64,000 bases of DNA from Dyadobacter tibetensis Y620-1 (GTDB taxonomy: Bacteria; Bacteroidota; Bacteroidia; Cytophagales; Spirosomataceae), in the NCBI RefSeq assembly GCF_000566685.1, contig NZ_AZQN01000003.1, forward strand, positions 558,001 through 622,000. Direction: 5' to 3'. The notes under the pieces were generated by a model, which saw nothing but the letters and a program-made list of their open reading frames with translations, was not told where the DNA came from and did not search any database. A program made the position numbers and the translations under genes. Shown one piece after another: positions 25,405 to 34,397 of the stretch (position 1 is its first letter; every line of letters begins with the position of its first letter).

Positions 25405-26337
25405 ATGAAACTATCGGTAATTATTCCCGTCTATAAAAGTGAAAATAGCATAGCCCCGTTGGTTGCAGAGCTGTACGTCTCCCTGGCATCAATAGATTTT
25501 GAAGTGATTCTGGTAAATGATGGTAGTCCCGACCAATCGGAATGGATATGTATGCAGCTTGCCAACACTTACGAAAACCTACGATTTATTTCACTCCGAC
25601 GCAACTTTGGAGAGTTCAATGCAGTGATGTGTGGTTTGAATTGGGCCCGTGGCCAATTTTCCGTGATGATAGACGATGATTTTCAGAATCCTCCAGAAGA
25701 AATCATTCAACTTTTGGAGTTGGCAGAAGAAGGAGATTACGATGTGGTTTACACCTATTATGCAAAAAAAGAACATGCCCGTCATAGAAACTGGGGAAGT
25801 ACAGGGGTCAATTACCTTACAAGCTATTTACTGAACAAGCCTAAAGATTTGTACCTCTCCAGTTTTAAACTGATTCGGAGAGAGGTGGTCCAGGAGATAG
25901 TAAAATATACAGGTCCCTATCCCTACATTGATGGACTGATATTTAGAACAACCCGTAATATTGGAAGGGTTCAGGTGAGGCACTCTAAACGGGAAGAAGG
26001 TGCTTCCAATTACACCTTTTCCAAATTAATTACCCTGCTGTTTAATATTTTATTTTGCTATTCCTCCTTGCCCATACGGGTATTTATGCCAATTAGTCTG
26101 GGGTTGCTGGGAATTGGCCTCCTTTTGCTACTATTCCTGACGGGGCAATGGGTGATGGGTCCCGACCCCAAACAATGGCAGGTGGTTACGGCGACACTGA
26201 TATTTTTAGGTGGTCTGCAATGTACTATCCTAAGCATATTAGGCGAATATATAGGGAAAGGTTTTATGGCACAAAGTGGGCAGCCTCAGTATGTGATTAA
26301 ACATAATAAACATCATTCCTATGATCGACAATCCTGA
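25405..26337 (+). CDS. GT2 polyprenyl-phosphate glycosyltransferase (GtrB/ArnC/DPM1-like)
   Basis: 310 residues. GT-A domain: KLSVIIPVYKSENSIAPLV at the N-terminus, VNDGSPDQS, and the metal-binding MIDDDFQNPPEEI. Two C-terminal transmembrane helices follow (about 226-247 and 265-288), with an EYIGKGFMAQSG amphipathic tail. This is the layout of enzymes that load a sugar onto undecaprenyl phosphate at the inner face of the membrane. Starts 4 bases after the aminotransferase stop and overlaps the methyltransferase by 17 bases, so the three are translationally linked. The donor is presumably the amino sugar made by the two preceding enzymes (inference). Confidence 0.88.
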   Translation: MKLSVIIPVYKSENSIAPLVAELYVSLASIDFEVILVNDGSPDQSEWICMQLANTYENLRFISLRRNFGEFNAVMCGLNWARGQFSVMIDDDFQNPPEEIIQLLELAEEGDYDVVYTYYAKKEHARHRNWGSTGVNYLTSYLLNKPKDLYLSSFKLIRREVVQEIVKYTGPYPYIDGLIFRTTRNIGRVQVRHSKREEGASNYTFSKLITLLFNILFCYSSLPIRVFMPISLGLLGIGLLLLLFLTGQWVMGPDPKQWQVVTATLIFLGGLQCTILSILGEYIGKGFMAQSGQPQYVIKHNKHHSYDRQS

Positions 26338-27106
26338 GGAATATCAAAGAATGCAGGAAGTGGAACAAAAACTATGGTGGTATAGAAGTCTCCACCGTAG
26401 AGTTCTCTCTCAGATTGAAACTTATATACAAAAAGAAAAGAAGACCATTCGGATCCTTGATGCAGCCTGCGGTACAGGGGGGTTGTTATTGGCTCTGAAA
26501 AATGCAGGATACGAGCATGCTAGTGGCTTCGATCTTTCCACTACTGCCGTTCAACTGGCACAGGAGTCGGGTCTGGATGTGTCAGTAGGCGATCTGCGTC
26601 AGTCTACCCAATACAGAGCAGGACTATCCTTCGATGTTATCTGTTGCAACGATGCTTTATACTTTTTAACCGATGAGGAAATCATTGCTTTTTTGAAAAA
26701 TATGAAAGAAAGGCTGAATCCTGGTGGACTCTTACTCATTAATATTCATGCTTTTGAAGCGTTTGCGGGGAGTCACGATGTGGCAATAGGGAGTACGCGG
26801 CGCTATACCTGGAAAGATTTTCATGAATATACCCAGCAGGCAGGCTTAGCGGTTTTATACCGTACCTATTGGCCCTTTTTACTCTCACTTCCGATATTGA
26901 TGGTACGACAATGGCAAAAATATCGGCTACATATATCAGCGGACTTGTCGGAACCTCCCGTATCGGATGTGAGCTATCCGGGAGATATCGTGAACGCCTC
27001 CCTATGGAAAGTTATGCAACTAGAGAATAACCTCTTGAATCGTGCCCCTTTTGGCAGTTCACTTTTTATGGTTTTACAGCCAAGTAGAGTCGTTTTTTTA
27101 AATTAA
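26321..27106 (+). CDS. Class I SAM-dependent methyltransferase
   Basis: 261 residues. The SAM-binding motif I is RILDAACGTGGLLLALK, an acidic GFDLS follows at the end of strand 2, and FDVICCNDALYFL is the motif IV region. The C-terminal half ends in APFGSSLFMVLQP, a tail often seen in methyltransferases of surface-glycan clusters. In this cassette it may N- or O-methylate the amino sugar, or modify the lipid-linked product; the acceptor is unknown. Its start lies inside the glycosyltransferase gene (17-base overlap). Confidence 0.8.
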   Translation: MIDNPEEYQRMQEVEQKLWWYRSLHRRVLSQIETYIQKEKKTIRILDAACGTGGLLLALKNAGYEHASGFDLSTTAVQLAQESGLDVSVGDLRQSTQYRAGLSFDVICCNDALYFLTDEEIIAFLKNMKERLNPGGLLLINIHAFEAFAGSHDVAIGSTRRYTWKDFHEYTQQAGLAVLYRTYWPFLLSLPILMVRQWQKYRLHISADLSEPPVSDVSYPGDIVNASLWKVMQLENNLLNRAPFGSSLFMVLQPSRVVFLN

Positions 27107-27212
27107 ATGCTTAAAATGGGAAAAGTAATATACATTTATAAAAATAAAGTAAGTAGATTTAGGTATTATTCTTAGTAAAAATATTAATTTATTTTCATCC
27201 TAGAGATGAGGC

Positions 27213-27803
27213 ATGAAGACAGTAGATTCAAATAGAGCTATATGGATGAGTTTTGTGGAGAAAGGAAACCCCTTGGCATTCCAACAACTCTACGATATCT
27301 ATGCAGATTTTCTATATGATTTTGGAATGCGTTATACCGCTGATTCGGAGCTGTCCCGGGATGCTATCCATGATTTATTTCTTGATTTGCACACCTACCA
27401 AAAGAACCTGGCTAAAGACGTTAACGTAAACTTTTACCTTATAAAATCATATAAGCGAAAGCTTATAGAGATTAAAAGACGTTCGGAACGCTTTAGATTG
27501 CATAGTGTAGTGCCCAGCGACTTGGTACTACAAAGCTTTTGTTTTAGCATAGAGGATCAGATGATCGAAGATGAGGAGCAGAGGCGCAGACTTCAATCAC
27601 TAGCCGAGGAGGTAAACCGCCTTCCTGATCGGCAACGGGAGATTCTTTATTTACGGTATACCCATAGTTTGGAATACGAGGAGATTGCCGCGATGATGGA
27701 TATCTCGGTTGCCACTTGTCGAACTTTTATTTATAGAGCTCTTAAGTTGCTTAGAACTAATTTAGAATATTCTGCTATTCTCTTGTTAATCTGCGATTTA
27801 TAA
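27213..27803 (+). CDS. ECF-type RNA polymerase sigma-70 factor
   Basis: 196 residues. Region 2 is seen in NPLAFQQLYDIYADFLYDFGMRYT and SRDAIHDLFLDLH. Region 4 is the helix-turn-helix LPDRQREILYLRYTHSLEYEEIAAMMDISVATCRTFIYRALKLL. This is the FecI-like sigma class that Bacteroidota pair with FecR anti-sigma factors and STN-bearing TonB receptors, exactly the gene order seen downstream. It should direct transcription of the following susC/susD genes when the receptor is occupied. The tail AILLLICDL is hydrophobic. Confidence 0.92.
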   Translation: MKTVDSNRAIWMSFVEKGNPLAFQQLYDIYADFLYDFGMRYTADSELSRDAIHDLFLDLHTYQKNLAKDVNVNFYLIKSYKRKLIEIKRRSERFRLHSVVPSDLVLQSFCFSIEDQMIEDEEQRRRLQSLAEEVNRLPDRQREILYLRYTHSLEYEEIAAMMDISVATCRTFIYRALKLLRTNLEYSAILLLICDL

Positions 27804-27889
27804 AATTCAGCCTAAGTTTTTAATTATTTTTTTCTTTTCAGTGTCTATAAAAGCTCTGAACATCTCTCTTTAATGGTGAAGGCATTTTT

Positions 27890-29008
27890 ATGCTCTATAA
27901 TTTGAACTATAGAAAACGAATGAAGAGAGATAATGAACAATCGGGTTTGAAGAATTTGGTTTCATTAATGAAATCATTAACACCTATTCGGTTGTCAGGA
28001 GAAGGAAAAGCACAACTTTGGGATGATATTGCTGCCCGGATCGACAGAAAAAGGAGGAGACAATTAGGGCTACGCTGGACCTTGGTTGCGGCATCACTGT
28101 TGCTGTTGCTATGGACAGGCTTCCAATTTTTAGGGATGCGATCTGTAAATATTTCACAGATGCAAAACTTAGCAGAGGGTATGGTGGTAGATACGGGGCA
28201 AGCGGCTTTAATATTAGCCGATAGCAGGGTAATTACCCTTGAACGGCAACATTCGGAAATAGAACATCAAAAAGATGGTCAACAAATCAAAGTTGACAAA
28301 TCCCTATATAATAATTCCGTTAGTCCGGTAGCATCTCAAGGATTTAACCGATTGGTAGTTCCTTATGGAAAGCGCTCAGTAATCACTTTGGAAGATGGGA
28401 GTAAAATATGGCTTAACTCAGGATCCAAATTGGTTTATCCTGAACATTTCGGCGCAGATTCTCGGACCGTTTATTTAGAAGGTCAGGCATATTTTGATGT
28501 TTCCCATCGGGAGGGCAAGCCCTTTTATGTTCATACGCGAGAACTTCAAATCAAGGTTTTAGGCACTGAGTTCGATGTAAGTGCCTATGGGGATGAGACT
28601 GAAGCCCGGGCTACTTTAGCTGAGGGGAGTATAGTTCTTTCACTTCAGAATTCCGATCTTTTAGGACGAAGCACCAAGACCTTAAGGCCTGGAACCCAGG
28701 TGCGATACGACGCCCATACAGACAAGTTAACCAGTATGGAGGTGAATGTTGCAGAATGTATTTCTTGGAAAGATGGATTTTTGATATTGAATAAGGCACA
28801 ATTAGCCGAGATATTAAGGAAGCTTGCTCGATACTATAAAGTGGAGATCGAGGTAAATGACTCCAGTTTGTCTGGACAGACATTTTCAGGGACTCTTGAT
28901 CTTGCCGATTCTGTGGAGCAGGTCATGCAAGTTATCACCACCACCACGGGTACAACATTTCATAAAACAGAAAGGGGGTTTTTACTGGACAAAAAGCATT
29001 ACAATTAA
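27890..29008 (+). CDS. FecR-family anti-sigma factor/signal transducer
   Basis: 372 residues. A cytoplasmic N-terminal part of about 60 residues (sigma-binding) precedes one transmembrane helix (WTLVAASLLLLLWTGFQFLG). The periplasmic FecR domain has VPYGKRSVITLEDGSKIWLNSGSKLVYPEHF, YLEGQAYFDVSH and VLGTEFDVSAY, and a DUF4974-like end follows (AQLAEILRKLARYYKVEIEV). By family it holds the ECF sigma factor until it contacts the STN domain of the partner receptor. Start at 27890; the ATG at 27920 (MKRDNEQSG) is an alternative. Located 86 bases after the sigma gene. Confidence 0.92.
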   Translation: MLYNLNYRKRMKRDNEQSGLKNLVSLMKSLTPIRLSGEGKAQLWDDIAARIDRKRRRQLGLRWTLVAASLLLLLWTGFQFLGMRSVNISQMQNLAEGMVVDTGQAALILADSRVITLERQHSEIEHQKDGQQIKVDKSLYNNSVSPVASQGFNRLVVPYGKRSVITLEDGSKIWLNSGSKLVYPEHFGADSRTVYLEGQAYFDVSHREGKPFYVHTRELQIKVLGTEFDVSAYGDETEARATLAEGSIVLSLQNSDLLGRSTKTLRPGTQVRYDAHTDKLTSMEVNVAECISWKDGFLILNKAQLAEILRKLARYYKVEIEVNDSSLSGQTFSGTLDLADSVEQVMQVITTTTGTTFHKTERGFLLDKKHYN

Positions 29009-29011
29009 AAA

Positions 29012-29067
29012 AACCGGAAGGCGTTGGAGCGCCTACCGGTTAAGGTTCCTTTGCCGGCAAGCAAAGG
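29012..29067 (+). promoter_or_regulatory. Two tandem hairpins between fecR and the STN-SusC gene
   Basis: Hairpin 1: AACCGGAAGGCG (29012-29023) with CGCCTACCGGTT (29030-29041), 12 bp with one mismatch. Hairpin 2: CCTTTGC (29048-29054) with GCAAAGG (29061-29067), followed by CTATTTT. They may limit read-through or stabilise the downstream message. Confidence 0.45.
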
Positions 29068-29079
29068 CTATTTTAACTC

Positions 29080-32000
29080 ATGTTTAACAAAAGTCATTTC
29101 AAATTTATGAAAAAATTTGACCAAAAGAACTATGGTCTGTTAGGACAGGTCTGTCCACACAAACTGTTTAGGATTATGAAAATTACACTACTTCTCATTT
29201 TGGTAGGGGTTTTAGGGGTGCAGGCTAACGGTTTTTCCCAAAAGAATCGTATAGATGTAAATTTAAAAGAAGGGAGTCTTCTTCAACTCTTCGACCAAAT
29301 TCAAAAGAATTCGGAATATCGAATCTTTTATAAAGATGAGGTGCTGGCAACACACCAGAAAAAAAAGCTGAATTTAGAATTAAATAAAGTTAGAGTTTCC
29401 GAAATTCTGGACAGAGTATTTTTAAATACTAATCTTAAATACCAGGTTAATAATAAACAGATTATTGTTTTAGAGCGAACAATTAGCAATGTCCCTAAGC
29501 AAATAAAAAAAGAAAGTCAATTAAAGCCTGTCGTATATAGTTCATTGTTACAAATTGTAGGAATTGTTTCCGACAAGAATGGTGTACAATTACCAGGAGC
29601 GGCTGTCACTGTTAAAGGTTCTAATAAGGGTACCACTACAGATATCAAAGGGGAGTTTAAGATCGAGGCTCAACCTACGGATACATTGGTTGTGTCGTAC
29701 ATAGGCTATCTGGCCCAAGAAGTAATAGTTGGAAGTAGAACTGAATTATTTATTCAGTTACAGGATGATATTGCAGGACTAGAAGAGGTAGTTGTAGTAG
29801 GTTTCGGGACACAAAGGAAGATAACCACGATTGGTGCTCAGTCTACGGTTTCAGTAGCTGACCTAAAGCAGCCTGTCCGAAACTTATCTACGGTATTGGC
29901 GGGAAGGATTTCTGGAGTAATTTCTGTGCAACGGAGTGGAGAGCCTGGATATGACAATGCTTCTTTATGGATAAGAGGCGTATCTACATTTACGGGTACC
30001 AGTCCATTGGTTTTGGTAGATGGAATTCAACGTGATTTCGCAAATATAAATCCAGACGATATTGAAAGTTTTTCGATTTTAAAAGATGCCTCAGCCACGG
30101 CAGTTTATGGGGTGCGGGGAGCCAACGGTGTTATTTTAATTAATACAAAAAAAGGAAAACCCGGTACTCCACAAATTAGTGCCAGCTTTAATCAAGGTAT
30201 AACTCAATTTACCAAACTACCAAAATTTGTGGATGGACCTACTTATATGGAAATGGTTAATGAAGCAAAAACAACACGAGGTAATTCCCCTCAATATACA
30301 CAAGAAGCCATTGATATGACAAGGTCTGGAGCTGACCCTTACTTGTATCCTAATGTAGATTGGATGAAAGAAATTTTTAATCGGTCGGGAAGAAATACCA
30401 AAGCCAATTTTAATATTACTGGTGGATCGGATAATGCTGATTATTATATATCAACCTCTTATTTTAGTGAAAAAGGGTTGTTTAAAACAGATGGGCTTTC
30501 AAATTACAATTCCGCAATAAAAACGGAAAGATACAATTTTACTTCAAATGTTAATTTGAATGTCACCAAAACAACAAAATTGGGATTAGGGATACAAGGA
30601 TATATTTTGAATGGTAATTTTCCTGGAAATGGCACTAGTACAATATTTGGATCAGCCATGCAGGCACCGCCAGTAGTTTACCCAGTGACTTATCCCGATG
30701 GGAGGATTTCTGGTTTACAAGCTGGTTCGGCGGTTCAAAATCCATACGATCAACTTACGCAGTCTGGATATGCCACTGAATGGCGGAATCAATTGTTTTC
30801 TAACATAAGGTTGACACAAGATTTGAATTTTTTGGTAAAGGGCTTGACATTTACCTCTCTATTTTCATTTGATGCTTATAATCAACATAATATTAGAAGA
30901 ACCAAGTCATCAGACAATTGGCTTGCAACAGGAAGGGATGAAGATGGTAATCTCATCTATAATCAGACTAGAATTGGGAGTGAATATTTGAACTACTCTA
31001 GGTCGAATGGAGGAGATCGTCAGTTTTACACTGAAAGTGCTTTTAATTATAATCGTAGTTTTGACAAGCATGGGCTAGGATTAATGGTATTATATAATCA
31101 GACGGATAAAGTACCTGGCTTCGCAGATGATTTTATCTTATCTCTTCCATTCAGGAATAGAGGATTAGCGGGTAGAGGTACGTATTCTTATGATGATAAA
31201 TACCTAATGGAATTTAATTTTGGCTATAATGGTTCAGAAAATTTTGAACCATCCAAAAGATATGGTTTTTTTCCTTCTATAGGACTAGGGTGGGTAATGT
31301 CAGAGGAGAAATTCTTTGAACCACTGAAAGGGTCCTTGCAGTTATTTAAATTTAGATTCTCACACGGGCAGTCAGGCAATAGTAATATAGATCCTAATAA
31401 TAATAGAAGATTTGGGTATATAGCAACTGTTGGTAATACAAATAATTACACCTTTGGGAAATCATACGACGATTATAAAACAGGTCTGGATATAGCGGAG
31501 TACGCTTCTGGTGTTAGCTGGGAGGTTAGTACCAAAACAAATCTAGGCTTAGATTTGAGAACCTTGTCTGGAGCACTTTATTTACAGCTAGATTATTTTA
31601 AGGAAGATAGAAAGGGAATATTTCTTAGAAGATCATCCTTGCCAGCCTATTTAGGTTTGAGAAATAATCCTTATGGAAACCTTGGAAGAACAGAGAACCA
31701 TGGAATAGATGGTACTCTTGAGTATAATAAGCATGTTGGTCATTGGGATTTAGGCCTTAGAGGGACATTTACCTATGCCAAGAATAAGGTAATAGAGGAT
31801 GACCTGCCATCTTGGAAATATCCATGGCTCGAACGCAAGGGACGCAAGATAGGCCAGCGTTTTGGCTTGATCTCAGAAGGGTTATTCGAATCGGAAGAAG
31901 AGATTAAAAGTCATGCCAGTCAGGTTGGTAGCGTTCTTCCCGGTGATATCAAGTTTAAAGATATTAATGAAGATGGACAAATAGATGCTTTCGATGAAAT

Positions 32001-32508
32001 GCCAATTGGATTCGGGGCAATTCCTGAAATTGTATATGGCTTTGGACTCACCGTAGGATACAAGAATTTTACCCTTGCTTCCTTCTTTCAAGGGATAGGA
32101 AACGTAGATATTTTATTAAGTGGAGAAGGTTTTGTTCCATTCCAGCAAGGTGGGAACAGAGGAAACCTATTGTCTCAAATAACGGATAGATGGACACCCG
32201 AAAATCCTAATCCCGATGCATTTTACCCCAGACTTACATTTGGTAATGAAAATATGAATTATCGGACCAGTAGTCACTGGGTTCAAAATGGTCGGTATTT
32301 GCGCTTGAAAAGTTTGGAATTGGCTTATAAAATCCCTGAAAATTGGTTTAGTGGTATTGGCGTGAAAAATTCTCGTATATATCTTTTGGGGTATAATGTG
32401 CTAACTTTCAGCAAGTTCAAGATGTGGGATGCTGAATTAGGAGATGGGCGAGGTGCAGCTTATCCGAATCTTACCAGTTTTAATATTGGAATGGACTTTA
32501 ATTTCTGA
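29080..32508 (+). CDS. SusC/RagA-family TonB-dependent receptor with STN signalling domain
   Basis: 1142 residues. The signal peptide is internal to a basic leader (RIMKITLLLILVGVLGVQANGFSQ). An STN (secretin/TonB N-terminal) domain covers about 60-125 (DVNLKEGSLLQLFDQIQ, YRIFYKDEVL) and should contact FecR. A carboxypeptidase-regulatory-like domain follows (IVGIVSDKNGVQLPGAAVTVKG), then plug (VLAGRISGVISVQRSG, LVLVDGIQRDF, DASATAVYGVRGANGVILINT) and barrel, ending YPNLTSFNIGMDFNF. The start may instead be the ATG at 29107 (MKKFDQKNYG). Substrate is unknown; co-directional with sigma and fecR and 17 bases before its SusD. Confidence 0.93.
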   Translation: MFNKSHFKFMKKFDQKNYGLLGQVCPHKLFRIMKITLLLILVGVLGVQANGFSQKNRIDVNLKEGSLLQLFDQIQKNSEYRIFYKDEVLATHQKKKLNLELNKVRVSEILDRVFLNTNLKYQVNNKQIIVLERTISNVPKQIKKESQLKPVVYSSLLQIVGIVSDKNGVQLPGAAVTVKGSNKGTTTDIKGEFKIEAQPTDTLVVSYIGYLAQEVIVGSRTELFIQLQDDIAGLEEVVVVGFGTQRKITTIGAQSTVSVADLKQPVRNLSTVLAGRISGVISVQRSGEPGYDNASLWIRGVSTFTGTSPLVLVDGIQRDFANINPDDIESFSILKDASATAVYGVRGANGVILINTKKGKPGTPQISASFNQGITQFTKLPKFVDGPTYMEMVNEAKTTRGNSPQYTQEAIDMTRSGADPYLYPNVDWMKEIFNRSGRNTKANFNITGGSDNADYYISTSYFSEKGLFKTDGLSNYNSAIKTERYNFTSNVNLNVTKTTKLGLGIQGYILNGNFPGNGTSTIFGSAMQAPPVVYPVTYPDGRISGLQAGSAVQNPYDQLTQSGYATEWRNQLFSNIRLTQDLNFLVKGLTFTSLFSFDAYNQHNIRRTKSSDNWLATGRDEDGNLIYNQTRIGSEYLNYSRSNGGDRQFYTESAFNYNRSFDKHGLGLMVLYNQTDKVPGFADDFILSLPFRNRGLAGRGTYSYDDKYLMEFNFGYNGSENFEPSKRYGFFPSIGLGWVMSEEKFFEPLKGSLQLFKFRFSHGQSGNSNIDPNNNRRFGYIATVGNTNNYTFGKSYDDYKTGLDIAEYASGVSWEVSTKTNLGLDLRTLSGALYLQLDYFKEDRKGIFLRRSSLPAYLGLRNNPYGNLGRTENHGIDGTLEYNKHVGHWDLGLRGTFTYAKNKVIEDDLPSWKYPWLERKGRKIGQRFGLISEGLFESEEEIKSHASQVGSVLPGDIKFKDINEDGQIDAFDEMPIGFGAIPEIVYGFGLTVGYKNFTLASFFQGIGNVDILLSGEGFVPFQQGGNRGNLLSQITDRWTPENPNPDAFYPRLTFGNENMNYRTSSHWVQNGRYLRLKSLELAYKIPENWFSGIGVKNSRIYLLGYNVLTFSKFKMWDAELGDGRGAAYPNLTSFNIGMDFNF

Positions 32509-32525
32509 CTTAACTAGAATATCAC

Positions 32526-34313
32526 ATGAAAAAGTTTATATATATATTTCTACTCACAGTCTCTTTAGGCATCAGTTCCTGTAGTGAAGACTTTTTAAAT
32601 CAGGTCCCCAATGATCGATTGACAATTGACCAGGTTTTCCAGAGACGTGAAGAATCCGAAAGGTATTTGTATGGCGTTTATTCTTATATAAGAGATGAGT
32701 CCAACCAATGGAACTCCAATCCATGGATGGGCGGATCTGACGAGGCAGATATGACTTGGGCCAGAGGAGGATATAATTCTTATTTTATGAATATAGGCAG
32801 TTGGGATGCCACATCGGGCTTTTTTAATTTCTGGACTCATTATTATCAAGGAATTCGCACTGCCACATATTTCATGCAAAGAATAGGAGAAAATGAAGAA
32901 ATTCTTCGATTGCCAGAAGGTCGGCAACTTATTACTCAATATGTAGCCGAAGCACGGGCATTACGGGCTTATTTTTATTTCTGCATTATTCGCCAGTACG
33001 GTCCAGCAATTATTCTTAATGGTGAAGAAGTTATACCTCCGGATTTAGCTTTGAATGACATACAATTACCGCGAAATTCATTTGACGAATGTGTTGCTTA
33101 TATTGTTTCTGAGTTGGAACTAGCAGAAAAGGATTTGCCGGACTGGTATGGCCAAGATCGTGAATATGGAAGACTAACAAAGGTTTTTACTCAATCCGTA
33201 AAGGCTCGAATTTTGCTTTATGCGGCTAGTCCACTATTTAATGGCAATACCGACTATGCTGATTTTAAGAATTCAGATGGTAAAGTGTTAATAAATCAAA
33301 GCTACGACCCTAATAAATGGAAACAGGCCGCCTCAGCAGCTAAGGTATTAATAGATAATGGTAGATTTGGGCTGTTTCGTCAAAATGACGAAACAGGTAA
33401 TCTAGACCCTTTTCTTTCTTGTCAAAATGTCTTGCTGACGCCTTGGAACAAGGAAATTTTATTTGCTCGAGTAGAAAATGGTCTCCAGGATTTCGAGCGT
33501 CATGCGGCACCACGTTTCGGGGGGGGATGGTCCGGTATAGGTGTAACCCAAAATATGGTGGATGCCTATCATATGGCGAATGGAAAAAATATAGAGGATC
33601 CCGAATCGGGATATATAGAGGAAGGTTTCTCTGAAAAGGCAGGAAAATATACTAAAGAAAAGACTTATAATATGTGGACCAATAGAGAGCCTAGGTTCTA
33701 CGTAGGCGTAGTTTATAATGGAAGTCAATGGATGAATACATCCGATGGCATAAAAACCGTCGAACTATTCAATAAAGGAAATACTGGGAAGTCAGGTTCC
33801 TACGATCATTCTGCTACTGGTTATTTGGTTCGCAAGAATGTCGATCCTAACTCTAATCCCCGTATTAATCGTTTCTCTCGACGACCACTTGTATATTTCA
33901 GATTAGGGGAGATGTATTTGAATTATGTAGAAGCCCTAAATGAAGTAGATCCCGGAAATCCGGATATTTTATTGTACCTAAACATGATTAGGGAAAGGGG
34001 GGGCATACCTGGATTAAAAAAGGGACTTTCCCAGGATATTATGCGTCAAGAAATTCGAAATGAAAGACAGGTCGAATTGGCATTTGAATATCATCGATAT
34101 TTTGACACACGACGCTGGAAAATCGCCGAACAGACAGATGCAGGTCCCTTTTATGGAATGAACGTTGATGCTGGCAACTCAGTAAATGATCCTGACTTTT
34201 ATAAGCGTACCGTTTATGAAACTAGGGTTTTTAAAAAAGCATTTTATTTTTTTCCAATGCCTCAATCTGAAATAGATCGGAATAAAAAACTTCAGCAAAA
34301 TCCTGGCTGGTAA
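32526..34313 (+). CDS. RagB/SusD-family nutrient uptake outer membrane lipoprotein
   Basis: 595 residues, full-length RagB/SusD. Lipoprotein signal MKKFIYIFLLTVSLGISSC with lipidated Cys19, then SEDFLNQVPNDRLTIDQVFQ, the classic SusD opening. Conserved SusD features are EARALRAYFYFCIIRQYG in the N-terminal helical domain, LGEMYLNYVEALNEV, and IRNERQVELAFEYHRYFDTRRWK near the C-terminus. It forms the substrate-binding lid of the upstream STN-SusC receptor. Ends 28 bases before a strong terminator, the end of the sigma-fecR-susC-susD operon. Confidence 0.94.
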   Translation: MKKFIYIFLLTVSLGISSCSEDFLNQVPNDRLTIDQVFQRREESERYLYGVYSYIRDESNQWNSNPWMGGSDEADMTWARGGYNSYFMNIGSWDATSGFFNFWTHYYQGIRTATYFMQRIGENEEILRLPEGRQLITQYVAEARALRAYFYFCIIRQYGPAIILNGEEVIPPDLALNDIQLPRNSFDECVAYIVSELELAEKDLPDWYGQDREYGRLTKVFTQSVKARILLYAASPLFNGNTDYADFKNSDGKVLINQSYDPNKWKQAASAAKVLIDNGRFGLFRQNDETGNLDPFLSCQNVLLTPWNKEILFARVENGLQDFERHAAPRFGGGWSGIGVTQNMVDAYHMANGKNIEDPESGYIEEGFSEKAGKYTKEKTYNMWTNREPRFYVGVVYNGSQWMNTSDGIKTVELFNKGNTGKSGSYDHSATGYLVRKNVDPNSNPRINRFSRRPLVYFRLGEMYLNYVEALNEVDPGNPDILLYLNMIRERGGIPGLKKGLSQDIMRQEIRNERQVELAFEYHRYFDTRRWKIAEQTDAGPFYGMNVDAGNSVNDPDFYKRTVYETRVFKKAFYFFPMPQSEIDRNKKLQQNPGW

Positions 34314-34341
34314 GCATCACCCATACCTAAACCCTTAATGA

Positions 34342-34376
34342 GGCTACCCGTATCGCACGGGTAGCCATAATTTTTT
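34342..34376 (+). terminator. Terminator of the sigma-fecR-susC-susD operon
   Basis: GGCTACCCGT (34342-34351) and ACGGGTAGCC (34357-34366) form a perfect 10-bp stem with a 5-nt loop, followed by AATTTTTT. Confidence 0.88.
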
Positions 34377-34397
34377 CTTAAGGCTGTATGAAATTGG

